A DNA stretch of 64,000 nucleotides from assembly GCA_020632595.1 (NCBI GenBank), contig JACKFF010000011.1, positions 1 to 64,000 of the forward strand, given 5' to 3'. The notes beneath the pieces are model-generated. The model did no database searches. It was not told the DNA's origin and saw only the letters and a list, made by a program, of their open reading frames with translations. Below are positions 26,843 to 35,401 of the stretch, piece after piece. The translations under genes and the position numbers were made by a program. This DNA is from Nitrospiraceae bacterium. GTDB lineage: Bacteria > Nitrospirota > Nitrospiria > Nitrospirales > UBA8639. Position 1 is the first letter of the stretch. Every line of letters begins with the position of its first letter.

Positions 26843-29119
26843 CTAGTTCGACTCGGAGAGTGCCGGATGAAGCCGGCCTTCCAGATCCCCTTCTAATTCA
26901 GAGTCTTCCGAATAATCTTGTCGAATTTCCATTAATTCAATGTCAACTTTTTGTGTTGGATCGAGACGCGTCAAATCCCATTCGGTAATCCAGCCTTTGA
27001 CATATTCACGCATCCGGGTGCTGGATAATCGCTCAATCGTTGGGACCTGAGGTGGTTCCCACCCATACGCCGCGCCATGAATGGCACGAATTTTATGGTA
27101 GATTTCTTCTACAAGCTGGTCATAGGGACCGACCAAGGGTATGCGTTCGCATTCAATGAGCCGCATTCCCTGTTCTGCTTGGCGGGACAGCACCAAATCG
27201 GTTTCCGATCCTGATTCTCGCAGCTTTTCTGGGACTTTTTCCCGATCACCCTTTTCATCCAGAATTGCGCTTTGAAAATCATCCGTGAGCGCCATCACCG
27301 CCGCCAGTCCGGATTTATAGCCGAGATCGGCAAAACTGGAGGCTTCCAGTCGGCCCAACCACCTGGCTAATTCCGCATAGGACTGGGCTCGTTGTTTGAA
27401 GGAATACCTGCCAATAATTTCCGCCTCGTCGATCAGTAAAATCCAACCAGCATATCCCGCCGCAATCATTAGTCGTGAAACGAATTTAAATCGTTGCAAC
27501 GCCATTTCCATGGGTGAGATTCGTTCAAATCGATAGGAAACACTCGCATCACAGGATTTGAGTAATCGCTTGATTTCAGCATCGGTCAACGGATCCCCTG
27601 CCCAAAATCGAATGATCCGGTGACTTAACTCCGGGTCATTGACCATGCGTTCGTATAGAAACACTGAGGCCGCAAAGCGCCCATCAATTTCTCCGCCCTG
27701 ACGATGCACCCATTCATAAAAATTCGCGTATTGAGGACTCTTAAAATTTAAATCCGCTGCCACCTCGGTTAAAACATCTCCTCGTTTTTCAGGGATATCA
27801 GCAGCTTCAATGGCAGATCGAAACATCATTGCGGGGCTATACAAAGGCGTTTCCTTACTTATTACGACCTTGCTACATACAAATCTGGATTCCAATGCCA
27901 TACGTCTTAAGGATTCCAGCAAATGTGATTTCCCCGTACCAAAGCCTCCTTCAATCAACATCCCTTTTGTGGTCCAACCCTTATGAATGCTGGCCTGAGC
28001 GTCCTGCAACATCTGTTGAAATTTGGATTTGACCATCGGCTGTGGACATCCCAGCGCTTGGACCACTCCTGGGCTGGGGACACCTGCCCTCAAGGATTCA
28101 ATAACCCGCTGATGCTGCACATCTTCTTTTCGGCTTCCCACTTTGGCCAGAAGACTGCTCTCGGCAAAGACTGTAGTCTGATCGGTCAGCCTGACCATCG
28201 GCGCAAAGGGATTTTGACGGGTTTTATCCCGGACATCATCCCAAATGCGAAGCTTGAGGGCCTCATACCGATTCAGACCCAACCGTTGATCCGAGAGAAA
28301 GGCTTGGGAGGCAACGACCACGACCAATAGCCCTTCGATTTCATCGCTGCCATCAATGAATTGTCTCAGCATCTCATAAGCATCCATAACGGCAGAGGGG
28401 GAATACTTTAGCGAGGTCGCACCGGCTTCTTTGCCGCCTGTAAAGGCTGAAATATCGATGGTCAGGACCATACCGGGTTTCCCCAACAGGCGAGTCCAAT
28501 GGGCTAAGGAGATGATGAGGTCACGCGCATTACTGCGGGTAACCTTTTCAAAAATCAATATTTTTTTGAGGATAGCCATTTGCTTCAGCTCACCCCGAAG
28601 CCAGGCCTTGATTGCTGCCGACTCTTGAGAGGGACTTTCAGGCAATTCCAACTGAGCCACACACAACTGGATCATGGCCAGTCGAAATTCCCGACTCATG
28701 TGAAAATCCTGGAACAGGCTCCCTTCCAACCATGCGTTCACTTCTCGGTGCATCGCGGCTTCATCGCAACAGTTGAGAGAGGCCAGAGAAGACCAGCAAC
28801 ATTCCTCCCGCCTTTCAGGGATTTTCCATTGATGCTCTCTAAAGAGTTTTTTGACATACTCGAACGCCAAGGCGTCCCAATCAATTTGTCTGGCCATTTC
28901 CTTGTACAAGAGATCAATCAGTTGAACCTTCGTACAATGAGAGTCCGCGTGAATTGTGACAAAGCCCTCCTCCCGTGACAGCGCCCCCACCCCTATGCAC
29001 ACCGTTTTGACATCCTGAGCCTCCTCCACAACGGCAAATTTGACGGCCGATCCTCCACGACGAATAAACTCCTGAAGATAGGCAGATTTGAGAACATTCA
29101 ACCATTCCTGTGGAGACAT
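26843..29119 (-). CDS. Large BrxD-like (DUF2791-type) ATPase, paralogue 2
   Basis: A 758-residue paralogue of the gene at 24338, aligned along its whole length. Walker A is GGFGTGKSH (about 390), Walker B ILLIDEAEIIGRYS (about 560), and the end motif is STRMREYVKGWITEWDL. The N-terminal half again lacks a P-loop (GGSAVKFAVV) but keeps RRDL/REV-type helices and the DGSDEIEGLLVVVVA strand. GAGGG precedes ATG 29119. It lies 180 bases before paralogue 1 and 80 bases after the 297-residue gene. Two different copies in one operon suggest a hetero-oligomer rather than recent duplication, as the two differ at many positions. Confidence 0.85.
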   Translation of the reverse strand: MSPQEWLNVLKSAYLQEFIRRGGSAVKFAVVEEAQDVKTVCIGVGALSREEGFVTIHADSHCTKVQLIDLLYKEMARQIDWDALAFEYVKKLFREHQWKIPERREECCWSSLASLNCCDEAAMHREVNAWLEGSLFQDFHMSREFRLAMIQLCVAQLELPESPSQESAAIKAWLRGELKQMAILKKILIFEKVTRSNARDLIISLAHWTRLLGKPGMVLTIDISAFTGGKEAGATSLKYSPSAVMDAYEMLRQFIDGSDEIEGLLVVVVASQAFLSDQRLGLNRYEALKLRIWDDVRDKTRQNPFAPMVRLTDQTTVFAESSLLAKVGSRKEDVQHQRVIESLRAGVPSPGVVQALGCPQPMVKSKFQQMLQDAQASIHKGWTTKGMLIEGGFGTGKSHLLESLRRMALESRFVCSKVVISKETPLYSPAMMFRSAIEAADIPEKRGDVLTEVAADLNFKSPQYANFYEWVHRQGGEIDGRFAASVFLYERMVNDPELSHRIIRFWAGDPLTDAEIKRLLKSCDASVSYRFERISPMEMALQRFKFVSRLMIAAGYAGWILLIDEAEIIGRYSFKQRAQSYAELARWLGRLEASSFADLGYKSGLAAVMALTDDFQSAILDEKGDREKVPEKLRESGSETDLVLSRQAEQGMRLIECERIPLVGPYDQLVEEIYHKIRAIHGAAYGWEPPQVPTIERLSSTRMREYVKGWITEWDLTRLDPTQKVDIELMEIRQDYSEDSELEGDLEGRLHPALSESN

Positions 29120-29199
29120 AAATTTTCCCTCAATATCCTGTTAATCTCATTCGTCTTCTCGGTTCACCCTAGGGAAACTTAAATACGGTCCTGACCCCT

Positions 29200-30093
29200 T
29201 TATCCCGTCTGGACAAAGGAAATTCCATAATAGGTTTTTTCGCGTCCACCTTGCGCAATCACGGTTAACGTTTTATTAGCATCCCGCACGCCGGTACTAG
29301 CATGAAAGTTTGCCCGATGATTGTTTTTGGTGGAAATGGTTCCACTTTTATCTAATAAATAGACATCCCGGCCAAATTCTTGTCTGGTATATTCATTGGC
29401 CTGCCACGGAAGGAGGGTCAAGAGTTGATAGAGTTCCAAGAGTGGAATCACCGTTCCTTTGCCAATGAGGTGCTTTCCTCGACCCGCCACCACAATGGAA
29501 TAGGCCGTAAAGACCATCTCCAAAAATGTTTGCGGCTTAAATCGAAGAGGTTTATTTTGAACTTCCTTTAATCGTTTGACCAAGACCGAAGGACGAAGCC
29601 GGTTTTCCCGCATTCGATCAATGGCGACCGCACGTTCTTTATGCAGAATGCGTAATAAGACTGGATAGGAAAATAAATAGCCATCGTGCTCATAGAGATT
29701 GACACCCATCTGCTGGGCAGTGGTGAGTAGCTCCTGGCGAAACGCTTTGCCCTCCAAGTATCCAGCTTCATCAAAATTGAGACGTTCCTGGGTTTTCACA
29801 AAGTCACACCCCAGACTCAGCGTCACCTCCTTGCCTTCCTCCAGTAATTTTCGCAGATTGACCAAATCACCCACTTTCGCTGCATCTTTAATTTTTTTAA
29901 ATGACGCCATCACTTGCTTTGTGGTTTTTACTAATCCCCCGGCTTGCTCTTCAATATCAGCCAAGGCCTGCTCCAAATTGATATTCTTCGCGACAGCCTT
30001 TGAAGGTGGGGAGGCATCCGGCAACTCAAGCACACCAGTTGCCGAACTCGACCCGCAGGCTTCTAACCTATTATCAATTCCTTCGGCACTCAT
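29200..30093 (-). CDS. Unrecognised 297-residue protein, first gene of the ATPase operon
   Basis: I do not recognise a family. Residues about 35-100 are predicted helical and coiled-coil-like (LEQALADIEEQAGGLVKTTK). A middle part has LYEHDGYLFSYPVLLRILHKE and RPSVLVKRLKEVQ, which looks like a winged-helix-type or DNA-associated helical domain but is not diagnostic. The C-terminus has strands (TLTVIAQGGREKTYYGISF). No signal peptide or membrane helix is seen. It is followed after 80 bases by ATPase paralogue 2, on the same strand, so it is probably a partner or adaptor for the ATPases. Confidence 0.75.
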   Translation of the reverse strand: MSAEGIDNRLEACGSSSATGVLELPDASPPSKAVAKNINLEQALADIEEQAGGLVKTTKQVMASFKKIKDAAKVGDLVNLRKLLEEGKEVTLSLGCDFVKTQERLNFDEAGYLEGKAFRQELLTTAQQMGVNLYEHDGYLFSYPVLLRILHKERAVAIDRMRENRLRPSVLVKRLKEVQNKPLRFKPQTFLEMVFTAYSIVVAGRGKHLIGKGTVIPLLELYQLLTLLPWQANEYTRQEFGRDVYLLDKSGTISTKNNHRANFHASTGVRDANKTLTVIAQGGREKTYYGISFVQTG

Positions 30094-30311
30094 GTCGGTT
30101 ATCGAGTCCTCTGGTTTGTGGTGAATTCAGGTAATCGGCGTTCAAAAACCGATTGATCGGCGCATACCTGTTTCATTCGGCACATCCCGAATAATTCTTA
30201 ATATTTTCGGGCATATTTCATGATCAAGATTCAGTAAAAAACCACAAGGTCTTGTTAGTGCTCAGCGCTTCTTGGTCAGCCCGCAGTTGACCTGTAGGAA
30301 GAGAGCCTTTT

Positions 30312-31133
30312 ATGGTTGAACGATTTCTTCAGACTCCATTCATGAAAAATATTGAGCCATTCGCTGTTATTACCGGAGCTTCCCGAGGGATTGGGGCCGA
30401 ATATGCCAGAGCCTTAGCAGCTCGAGGCTATCACCTTCTGTTGGTCGCCAGGGACCAAAAACGTCTGAAAGAGTTATCCAAGGAGATTCAACAGACCACC
30501 TCTGTTCAAGTCTGGACAGAAACGCTGGATTTGGCCAAGCCTAACGCGGCTGCAACTCTTTACCAATTAGCTCAATCATGTCGGCCGCATGTGTCGTTGC
30601 TTGTCAATAATGCCGGCTTTGGGCAGTATGGGCTATTTACAGACATGCCACTTTCCACGATCCAGGACATGTTACAGGTCCATATCCATGCGACCACAGA
30701 AAGCACGAGACTATTCCTACCTGATATGATGAATCGAGGGGAGGGCGTCATTATCAATGTGGCGTCGGTGGCAGGATTTTTACCTATTCCCTATATGGCG
30801 GAATACGCCGCCACCAAAGCCTTTATCATATCCTTCTCCGAGGCGGTGGCGATGGAGGCCAGAGAAAAGGAGGTGACCATCCAGGTATGCTGTCCAGGCT
30901 ATACAGAAACCGATTTCCATAGAACGGCAGGGCACCGCCCACGCCATATTTCTTCTCCTCACGCTTCCCGCGACGTCGTACAAAAATCATTAAGGGCCCT
31001 AAGATCACGGCAATCCTTCGTGACTATTGGGTGGCAGGGACTGGCAACCCAATGGATAACTTCATTTTTTCCTAAAAGGTGGCTCACGCGTCTTTCCAGC
31101 CGATTTGTTCGACCAAATTCCCCCTCTCGTTGA
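30312..31133 (+). CDS. Short-chain dehydrogenase/reductase (SDR)
   Basis: A 273-residue classical SDR with TGASRGIG for NAD(P) binding, NNAGFGQYG, the catalytic Ser in INVASVAG and YxxxK in YAATKAF. ARD near RDQKRL in the second strand suggests NADP preference. The C-terminal basic segment (about 240-273) is longer than in most SDRs and hydrophobic in part, so membrane association is possible. Members of this group reduce ketones or long-chain acyl compounds; the substrate is unknown. AGGAAGAG precedes ATG 30312; ATG 30342 is an alternative. It is followed after 34 bases by a lipoprotein gene on the same strand. Confidence 0.92.
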   Translation: MVERFLQTPFMKNIEPFAVITGASRGIGAEYARALAARGYHLLLVARDQKRLKELSKEIQQTTSVQVWTETLDLAKPNAAATLYQLAQSCRPHVSLLVNNAGFGQYGLFTDMPLSTIQDMLQVHIHATTESTRLFLPDMMNRGEGVIINVASVAGFLPIPYMAEYAATKAFIISFSEAVAMEAREKEVTIQVCCPGYTETDFHRTAGHRPRHISSPHASRDVVQKSLRALRSRQSFVTIGWQGLATQWITSFFPKRWLTRLSSRFVRPNSPSR

Positions 31134-31167
31134 ACACACACGGCCTTCCATACTAAAGGAGCACAGC

Positions 31168-31599
31168 ATGTCCCATTCCTATTTCCATTCATATCTTGTC
31201 CCTCTCAGCATCTCTTGTGTCTGCATCCTCACATTTGGGTGCTCTGGCCCTCGCCCAATCCTCTATCCCAACGACTATCTTCAACACGTTGGTCCCGATC
31301 GGGCTGAAGAGGACATTGAAGAATGCCAACAGCTTGCAGAGGATTATGTACCGGAACACGATGCCGCAACGGTGGCCGGGAATACTGCCGTTGGAGGGGG
31401 AGCAGGGGGTGCCATCGGTGCAGTCAGTGGGGCCATTCGAGGAGGAGCGGGTATTGGAGCCGCCATCGGTGCGGCAACAGGTGCGACCATTGGCTTTATT
31501 CGTGGCTTATTCCAGGCCTCGCAACCAACACCTGCCCACAAGGCCTTCGTTAACCGGTGCCTTGCGGAACGAGGGTACCAATCGATTGGTTGGGAATAG
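31168..31599 (+). CDS. Glycine-zipper lipoprotein
   Basis: A 143-residue protein with a lipoprotein signal ending in LTFGC (Cys about 25). The centre (about 65-115) is a glycine zipper rich in GGAGGAIGAVSGAIRG-type repeats, as found in small outer-membrane lipoproteins of the SlyB/YMGG type. Cys near the C-terminus (VNRCLAERGY) pairs with one near ECQQLAED, a pattern seen in many short envelope proteins that end in a CMxxRGY-like motif. AAAGGA precedes ATG 31168. Its role is probably structural, in the envelope. Confidence 0.85.
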   Translation: MSHSYFHSYLVPLSISCVCILTFGCSGPRPILYPNDYLQHVGPDRAEEDIEECQQLAEDYVPEHDAATVAGNTAVGGGAGGAIGAVSGAIRGGAGIGAAIGAATGATIGFIRGLFQASQPTPAHKAFVNRCLAERGYQSIGWE

Positions 31600-31716
31600 A
31601 TCAGAAAAAAACAGGGAGAAAATGGGGTGAGAACACCTCGAGACGCTGTTTGTGGTAATTCTCACCTTGAGAAAATCCAGTATCGAAACTTGGCTCACAG
31701 GCGAATTAAGGAATGC

Positions 31717-32574
31717 TTAAAATGAGGAGCTTTCTGCACGACGGAGGGCTCGCATTAAAACTGGATCTTGATAAGCCACCTCACTTAACGCGTCCAATAT
31801 ATGAAGATCTTTTTCCTTGGCGAGAGCCTTAGCTTTACTGAATTGTCGTGAATTAAAGCGAGCCACGGATGGCTGACCATTGATGATCTGACACGCAAGG
31901 CCTCCACCATCTTTCAGCGCAAGAGTGCCCCCGTGATCAAACAAGGTACGGGCCTCATCTACCCTGATCCCATGCAGTTCCGCAAAATCATGGAGCCCAC
32001 TGGTCTCAATCAATCGTCCATCAGGCATGACACATTTTCGCTTAAAATGGGGAGACCAATCTTTTCGGAAATCAATATATTGAATGTCTCCACTACACGA
32101 GTTCCCTGAGTCAACTTTTGTCAAATCGATCCCTAAGTTTTTTTGCCGCAACCGATCCTGTAATTCCTGAGGAAGGCCTCGGTAAAAAACCCGCTCCATG
32201 CCTTCTTCCAACGTCACACCATAACTCTGACGCATGCGCTCGGCTGCCGCATATTGCTCAAGATCCATGACCCACGTGTGTTTTGGATCTTTGCCAAGAG
32301 GATCAACACGACAGACGAATGCGCCTTTTGTGACAAGGACACCCTCATGCGGATAGAGATAGATCCCTCCGCCTTGAAGCAGGCCTGTTATAGCTTCAAG
32401 AGGAATATCATAACTTTCAGACAGGACTCGTGCATGCATCTCCAAATTTTCCTGTTCCGTCATTGCGCACACCATTACATTTCCAGGGGGATCATAATCC
32501 GTATAGTTCTCCAGAATATTATAGAGAACCGGGGGCTTCTCTTTTTTCAATGGACGTTTTTTTACTTTAAACAT
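31717..32574 (-). CDS. Unrecognised cytoplasmic protein with internal repeats
   Basis: A 285-residue protein of unknown family. AAGGAG precedes ATG 32574 at good spacing. Two stretches resemble each other: DIPLEAITGLLQGGGIYLY (about 55-73) and a segment around GIRVDEARTLFDHGGTLAL (about 205-223), each a helix followed by a GG turn and a strand, as in repeated helical or nucleic-acid-binding units. No signal peptide or membrane helix is seen. A basic N-terminus (KVKKRPLKKEK) could bind nucleic acid. The gene stands alone, with pyrE divergent from it. Confidence 0.7.
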   Translation of the reverse strand: MFKVKKRPLKKEKPPVLYNILENYTDYDPPGNVMVCAMTEQENLEMHARVLSESYDIPLEAITGLLQGGGIYLYPHEGVLVTKGAFVCRVDPLGKDPKHTWVMDLEQYAAAERMRQSYGVTLEEGMERVFYRGLPQELQDRLRQKNLGIDLTKVDSGNSCSGDIQYIDFRKDWSPHFKRKCVMPDGRLIETSGLHDFAELHGIRVDEARTLFDHGGTLALKDGGGLACQIINGQPSVARFNSRQFSKAKALAKEKDLHILDALSEVAYQDPVLMRALRRAESSSF

Positions 32575-32790
32575 TCAATACGCTCCTTCACCCTGAGTTT
32601 CCTTTAGGCCTTGGACTTCTCCACCCCTACAGGAGAGGCAAGATTTCCACGACACCGGTGCATACCGATTCCACACAAACAGTCTCATTTTTAACACCAT
32701 AATTTTTCCGCGTCCTGTTGCAGATCTCGAAGTCGTAATGGTAGAAGGAAATCGCTTATGACTCAACCGTAACACTCTCCTAAACTTCCT

Positions 32791-33366
32791 ATGCCAAAAA
32801 ATGCCCTTATTCAGGCTTTCCATCAGCTGGAAGCCTTCAAATGGAACCAGCAAGAAGGCTTTCGGCTCGCCTCAGGGAAAAACAGCCCTTATTATGTTGA
32901 CTGTCGTATTGTATTGGCTCATCCACACTCACGTCACCTTGTGGCTCAATTAGCCTATCACCTGCTGAAATCCTTAGAATTCACACTCATTGGCGGGCTG
33001 GAAATCGGAGCAATTCCCCTGGCCACCTGTATTTCAGATTATGGCTATAGGGCCGATCCCCAGCGGGAGTGGCGAACGTTCGTTGTGCGTAAACAACCTA
33101 AGGATCATGGATTAGGCAAATTAATTGAAGGCACGATTCATTCCGGCGAAACAGCTTTAGTGGTCGACGACGTGTTAACTACAGGCGGATCATTGATAAA
33201 GGCCGCTGAAGCAACTCGCGCCCAGGGCTTAACTGTGACGCATGGGTTAGTGGTTGTGGATCGATCTGAAGATGAAGGAAAAAGCAATCTGGCCCACATG
33301 GGCATTCAATTACTCCCTCTACTCACTCTGGAAGATTTAAGACAAACACCTCCCTCCGCCCATTAA
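32791..33366 (+). CDS. pyrE: Orotate phosphoribosyltransferase
   Basis: A 191-residue enzyme that joins orotate to PRPP in pyrimidine synthesis. The PRPP-binding motif is ALVVDDVLTTGGS (about 128-140), and LASGKNSPYYVDCR near the start is the orotate-binding signature. The KGP-type loop appears as RKQPKDHG. Length is close to the family norm. The ribosome site is weak (CTCCTAAACTTCCT before ATG). The gene is divergent from the unknown gene at 31717, and no other pyr gene adjoins it. Confidence 0.9.
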   Translation: MPKNALIQAFHQLEAFKWNQQEGFRLASGKNSPYYVDCRIVLAHPHSRHLVAQLAYHLLKSLEFTLIGGLEIGAIPLATCISDYGYRADPQREWRTFVVRKQPKDHGLGKLIEGTIHSGETALVVDDVLTTGGSLIKAAEATRAQGLTVTHGLVVVDRSEDEGKSNLAHMGIQLLPLLTLEDLRQTPPSAH

Positions 33367-33672
33367 GTCCTCGAAATATTCCCGACCAAGGTTTAAAACC
33401 TTAGTGGGTTCTTACGGCCCCAAAGGGTGGGCATCCTATTCGTCAAATATCATCCCGTCCTTATTGATCGATGATGACCACTGCAACTTCACAACCTCGG
33501 CGGTACGCCCCTCATTTAGATGCCTTACTTGACCGTCTCTTCTGACCAGCCATACAATTTTAAAACAATTGCTCAACGATTGTCTGGTCATTTTCCTTTC
33601 CAGAGAGGACAACGCCGTCTACCCTGACTTCCTCAAACAAGAAAGCCATTCCCATTACTACGGAGGATAACC
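33367..33672. other. pyrE-rhodanese intergenic region
   Basis: About 305 bases. A small inverted repeat AAGGTTT / AAACCTT lies near 33390-33405 without a T-tract. No gene is supported. Confidence 0.4.
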
Positions 33673-34092
33673 ATGAATCGTTTTTCTTTCTCTTTGTCCA
33701 TCGTTCTTCTTTTTCTAGGATGTTGGCTCCCCTCCATCGTTACTGCTGAGCCCTACCTTTTAACGGTTCAGCAACTCAAAGCAGGACTTGAAAAGGCTTC
33801 CCAGTCCAAACAGAAAGGTTTTGTGCTCGTCGACGTTCGGAGCCCAGACGAACACATGAGTGGCTTCATTCCCGGAACGGATTTCAATATTGATTTTCGG
33901 GAAATGCAAGGACGCCATCAAGAGCTCAAGGCGAAACTGGATCAGCACATCGTGGTGTACTGCCAATCTGGACATCGCAGCAATATTGCTGCTGAAACCT
34001 TAATGGGATTAGGGTATCAGCATGTCTATAATGTGGAAGGAAGCATGAATGCCTGGACCGAAGCGGGGTATCCTATCGAACACCCCAAGTAA
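33673..34092 (+). CDS. Exported rhodanese-like domain protein
   Basis: A 139-residue protein with a signal peptide (about 1-26) and one rhodanese domain. The active-site loop is YCQSGHRS, with the catalytic Cys at about residue 97, and the domain starts with LVDVRSPDEHMSGFIPG. Rhodanese domains transfer sulfane sulfur or bind anions; a periplasmic one may act in thiol handling. ATG 33673 is preceded by GGAGG at 33661-33665. It converges with the HD-GYP gene. Confidence 0.88.
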   Translation: MNRFSFSLSIVLLFLGCWLPSIVTAEPYLLTVQQLKAGLEKASQSKQKGFVLVDVRSPDEHMSGFIPGTDFNIDFREMQGRHQELKAKLDQHIVVYCQSGHRSNIAAETLMGLGYQHVYNVEGSMNAWTEAGYPIEHPK

Positions 34093-34117
34093 TGGAGAAC
34101 AGCTACGGCAACGAATG

Positions 34118-34993
34118 TTAGATTTCGGCCACAGTGGAATAGATGCCGTTAAAGTCCTGATGCATCTCCCGAAAAACTTCCAAAAGGTGTGGATCAAAAT
34201 GTGTCGGCTTTGTTCTGTCGTTTCCGTTTAAAATTATGTCGCATGTCTTCTCATGGGTAAACGCTGACTTGTAAGGCCTCCGGCTTCGTAAGGCATCGTA
34301 AAGGTCGCAGAGCATCACAATTCGTCCCGTGATGGGAATCTCTGTTCCCTTCAGCCCTCGAGGATATCCACTTCCGTCCCAACGTTCATGGTGAGTCAGC
34401 GCGACTTCCTTGGCCATCTGTAGCAAGGGAGACGTCGAGCCATCCAATAAACTCGCTCCCAAAAGAGGATGCTGCCTAATCGATTGCCATTCTTCTTCCG
34501 TCAACGGGCCATGCTTTCCAAGGACGGCATCTGGCACCCCGATTTTCCCCACATCATGCATCGGTGCAACGGCGAATAAACAACGAGCGCGTGCCTGATC
34601 CCAGCCGATGGCCAAAGCAAGCGATTGCGAGTAATGGCTTAACCGTTCAATATGTGCTCCTGTTTCTTCATCTTTATAGCGTGAGGCACGGGCTAAGCGA
34701 ATAATAGTGTCGGCATAGGCCTGTTCCAATTCACTATTTTTCTTTTGCTCTGCTTCCAATGAGACCTTAAGGTCCCTGGCATAGGCAAGCATTTGGGCAT
34801 GAGCTTTTTTAAGCAGTTGAGTTTTCTGACCTTCCTGCTCCAACATCTGCTTGAGATCTTTGGCATAAGCTATGAGTTGCGAGCGGGCTGCCTGAAGTTT
34901 CGCTGTGGCAGATACTTGGGAAGCTTCGGCCTCTGAATATGTGCTTAAGGATAAAGGAGTAACCCCATCACTCTTGGGCTTCTCCTTACTCAT
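34118..34993 (-). CDS. HD-GYP domain phosphodiesterase
   Basis: A 291-residue protein with an N-terminal coiled coil (about 20-100) in which AYAKDLKQMLEQ and AYARDLKVSLEA repeat, then an HD-GYP domain: MHDVGKIGVPD, HHERWDGSGYPRGLKG and LYDALRSRRPYK. HD-GYP proteins hydrolyse cyclic di-GMP. Its ATG shares one base with the TAA of the receiver gene before it, so the two are translationally coupled. The coiled coil probably carries the signal from a receiver or membrane partner. Confidence 0.92.
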   Translation of the reverse strand: MSKEKPKSDGVTPLSLSTYSEAEASQVSATAKLQAARSQLIAYAKDLKQMLEQEGQKTQLLKKAHAQMLAYARDLKVSLEAEQKKNSELEQAYADTIIRLARASRYKDEETGAHIERLSHYSQSLALAIGWDQARARCLFAVAPMHDVGKIGVPDAVLGKHGPLTEEEWQSIRQHPLLGASLLDGSTSPLLQMAKEVALTHHERWDGSGYPRGLKGTEIPITGRIVMLCDLYDALRSRRPYKSAFTHEKTCDIILNGNDRTKPTHFDPHLLEVFREMHQDFNGIYSTVAEI

Positions 34994-35376
34994 TAGGCAA
35001 GTATCTCCCGAACTTTTTGTATCAACTCTAATGGGCTAAATGGTTTCACCAAATATCCCGCAAGATCAAGAGAAGCTATCTGCTTACGTGCATCAAGCCC
35101 ATCTTTCGCGGTTAACATGACAATTGGAATTCTCGCCGTGTCGGCATGTAGGCGAAGCTTTCGTACCACCTCATACCCACTTAGACCCGGCATCATCCAA
35201 TCAAGAATCAATAGATCGGGAATGTTGGTGCAAACGGCATCCATCGCCCCGCAACCGTCGATAGCAGTAAGAATCCGATACGAGGGGTCTTCGAGAGTAA
35301 CCTGAACCAGCAGCCTAAGATCTTCCTCATCATCGGCAATGAGGATCGTTTTCACGGGACCCACCATGGTGAACAT
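34993..35376 (-). CDS. Response regulator receiver protein
   Basis: A 127-residue single receiver domain: LIADDEEDLR, phosphoacceptor Asp in LLILDWMMPG, VMLTAK and LVKPFSPLEL. No output domain. It is coupled by a one-base overlap to the HD-GYP gene, forming a split version of the common receiver-HD-GYP (RpfG-type) protein. It should switch cyclic di-GMP breakdown when phosphorylated by an unlinked kinase. ATG 35367 is an alternative start. Confidence 0.92.
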   Translation of the reverse strand: MFTMVGPVKTILIADDEEDLRLLVQVTLEDPSYRILTAIDGCGAMDAVCTNIPDLLILDWMMPGLSGYEVVRKLRLHADTARIPIVMLTAKDGLDARKQIASLDLAGYLVKPFSPLELIQKVREILA

Positions 35377-35401
35377 TTCCTACTGGTTGGCCCCCATGGG
35401 C

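Noticed and set aside
24338..30093. Full BREX system
   Set aside because: Only BrxD-like ATPases are present. No PglX methylase, PglZ, BrxA, BrxB, BrxC or Lon-like gene lies in the window.
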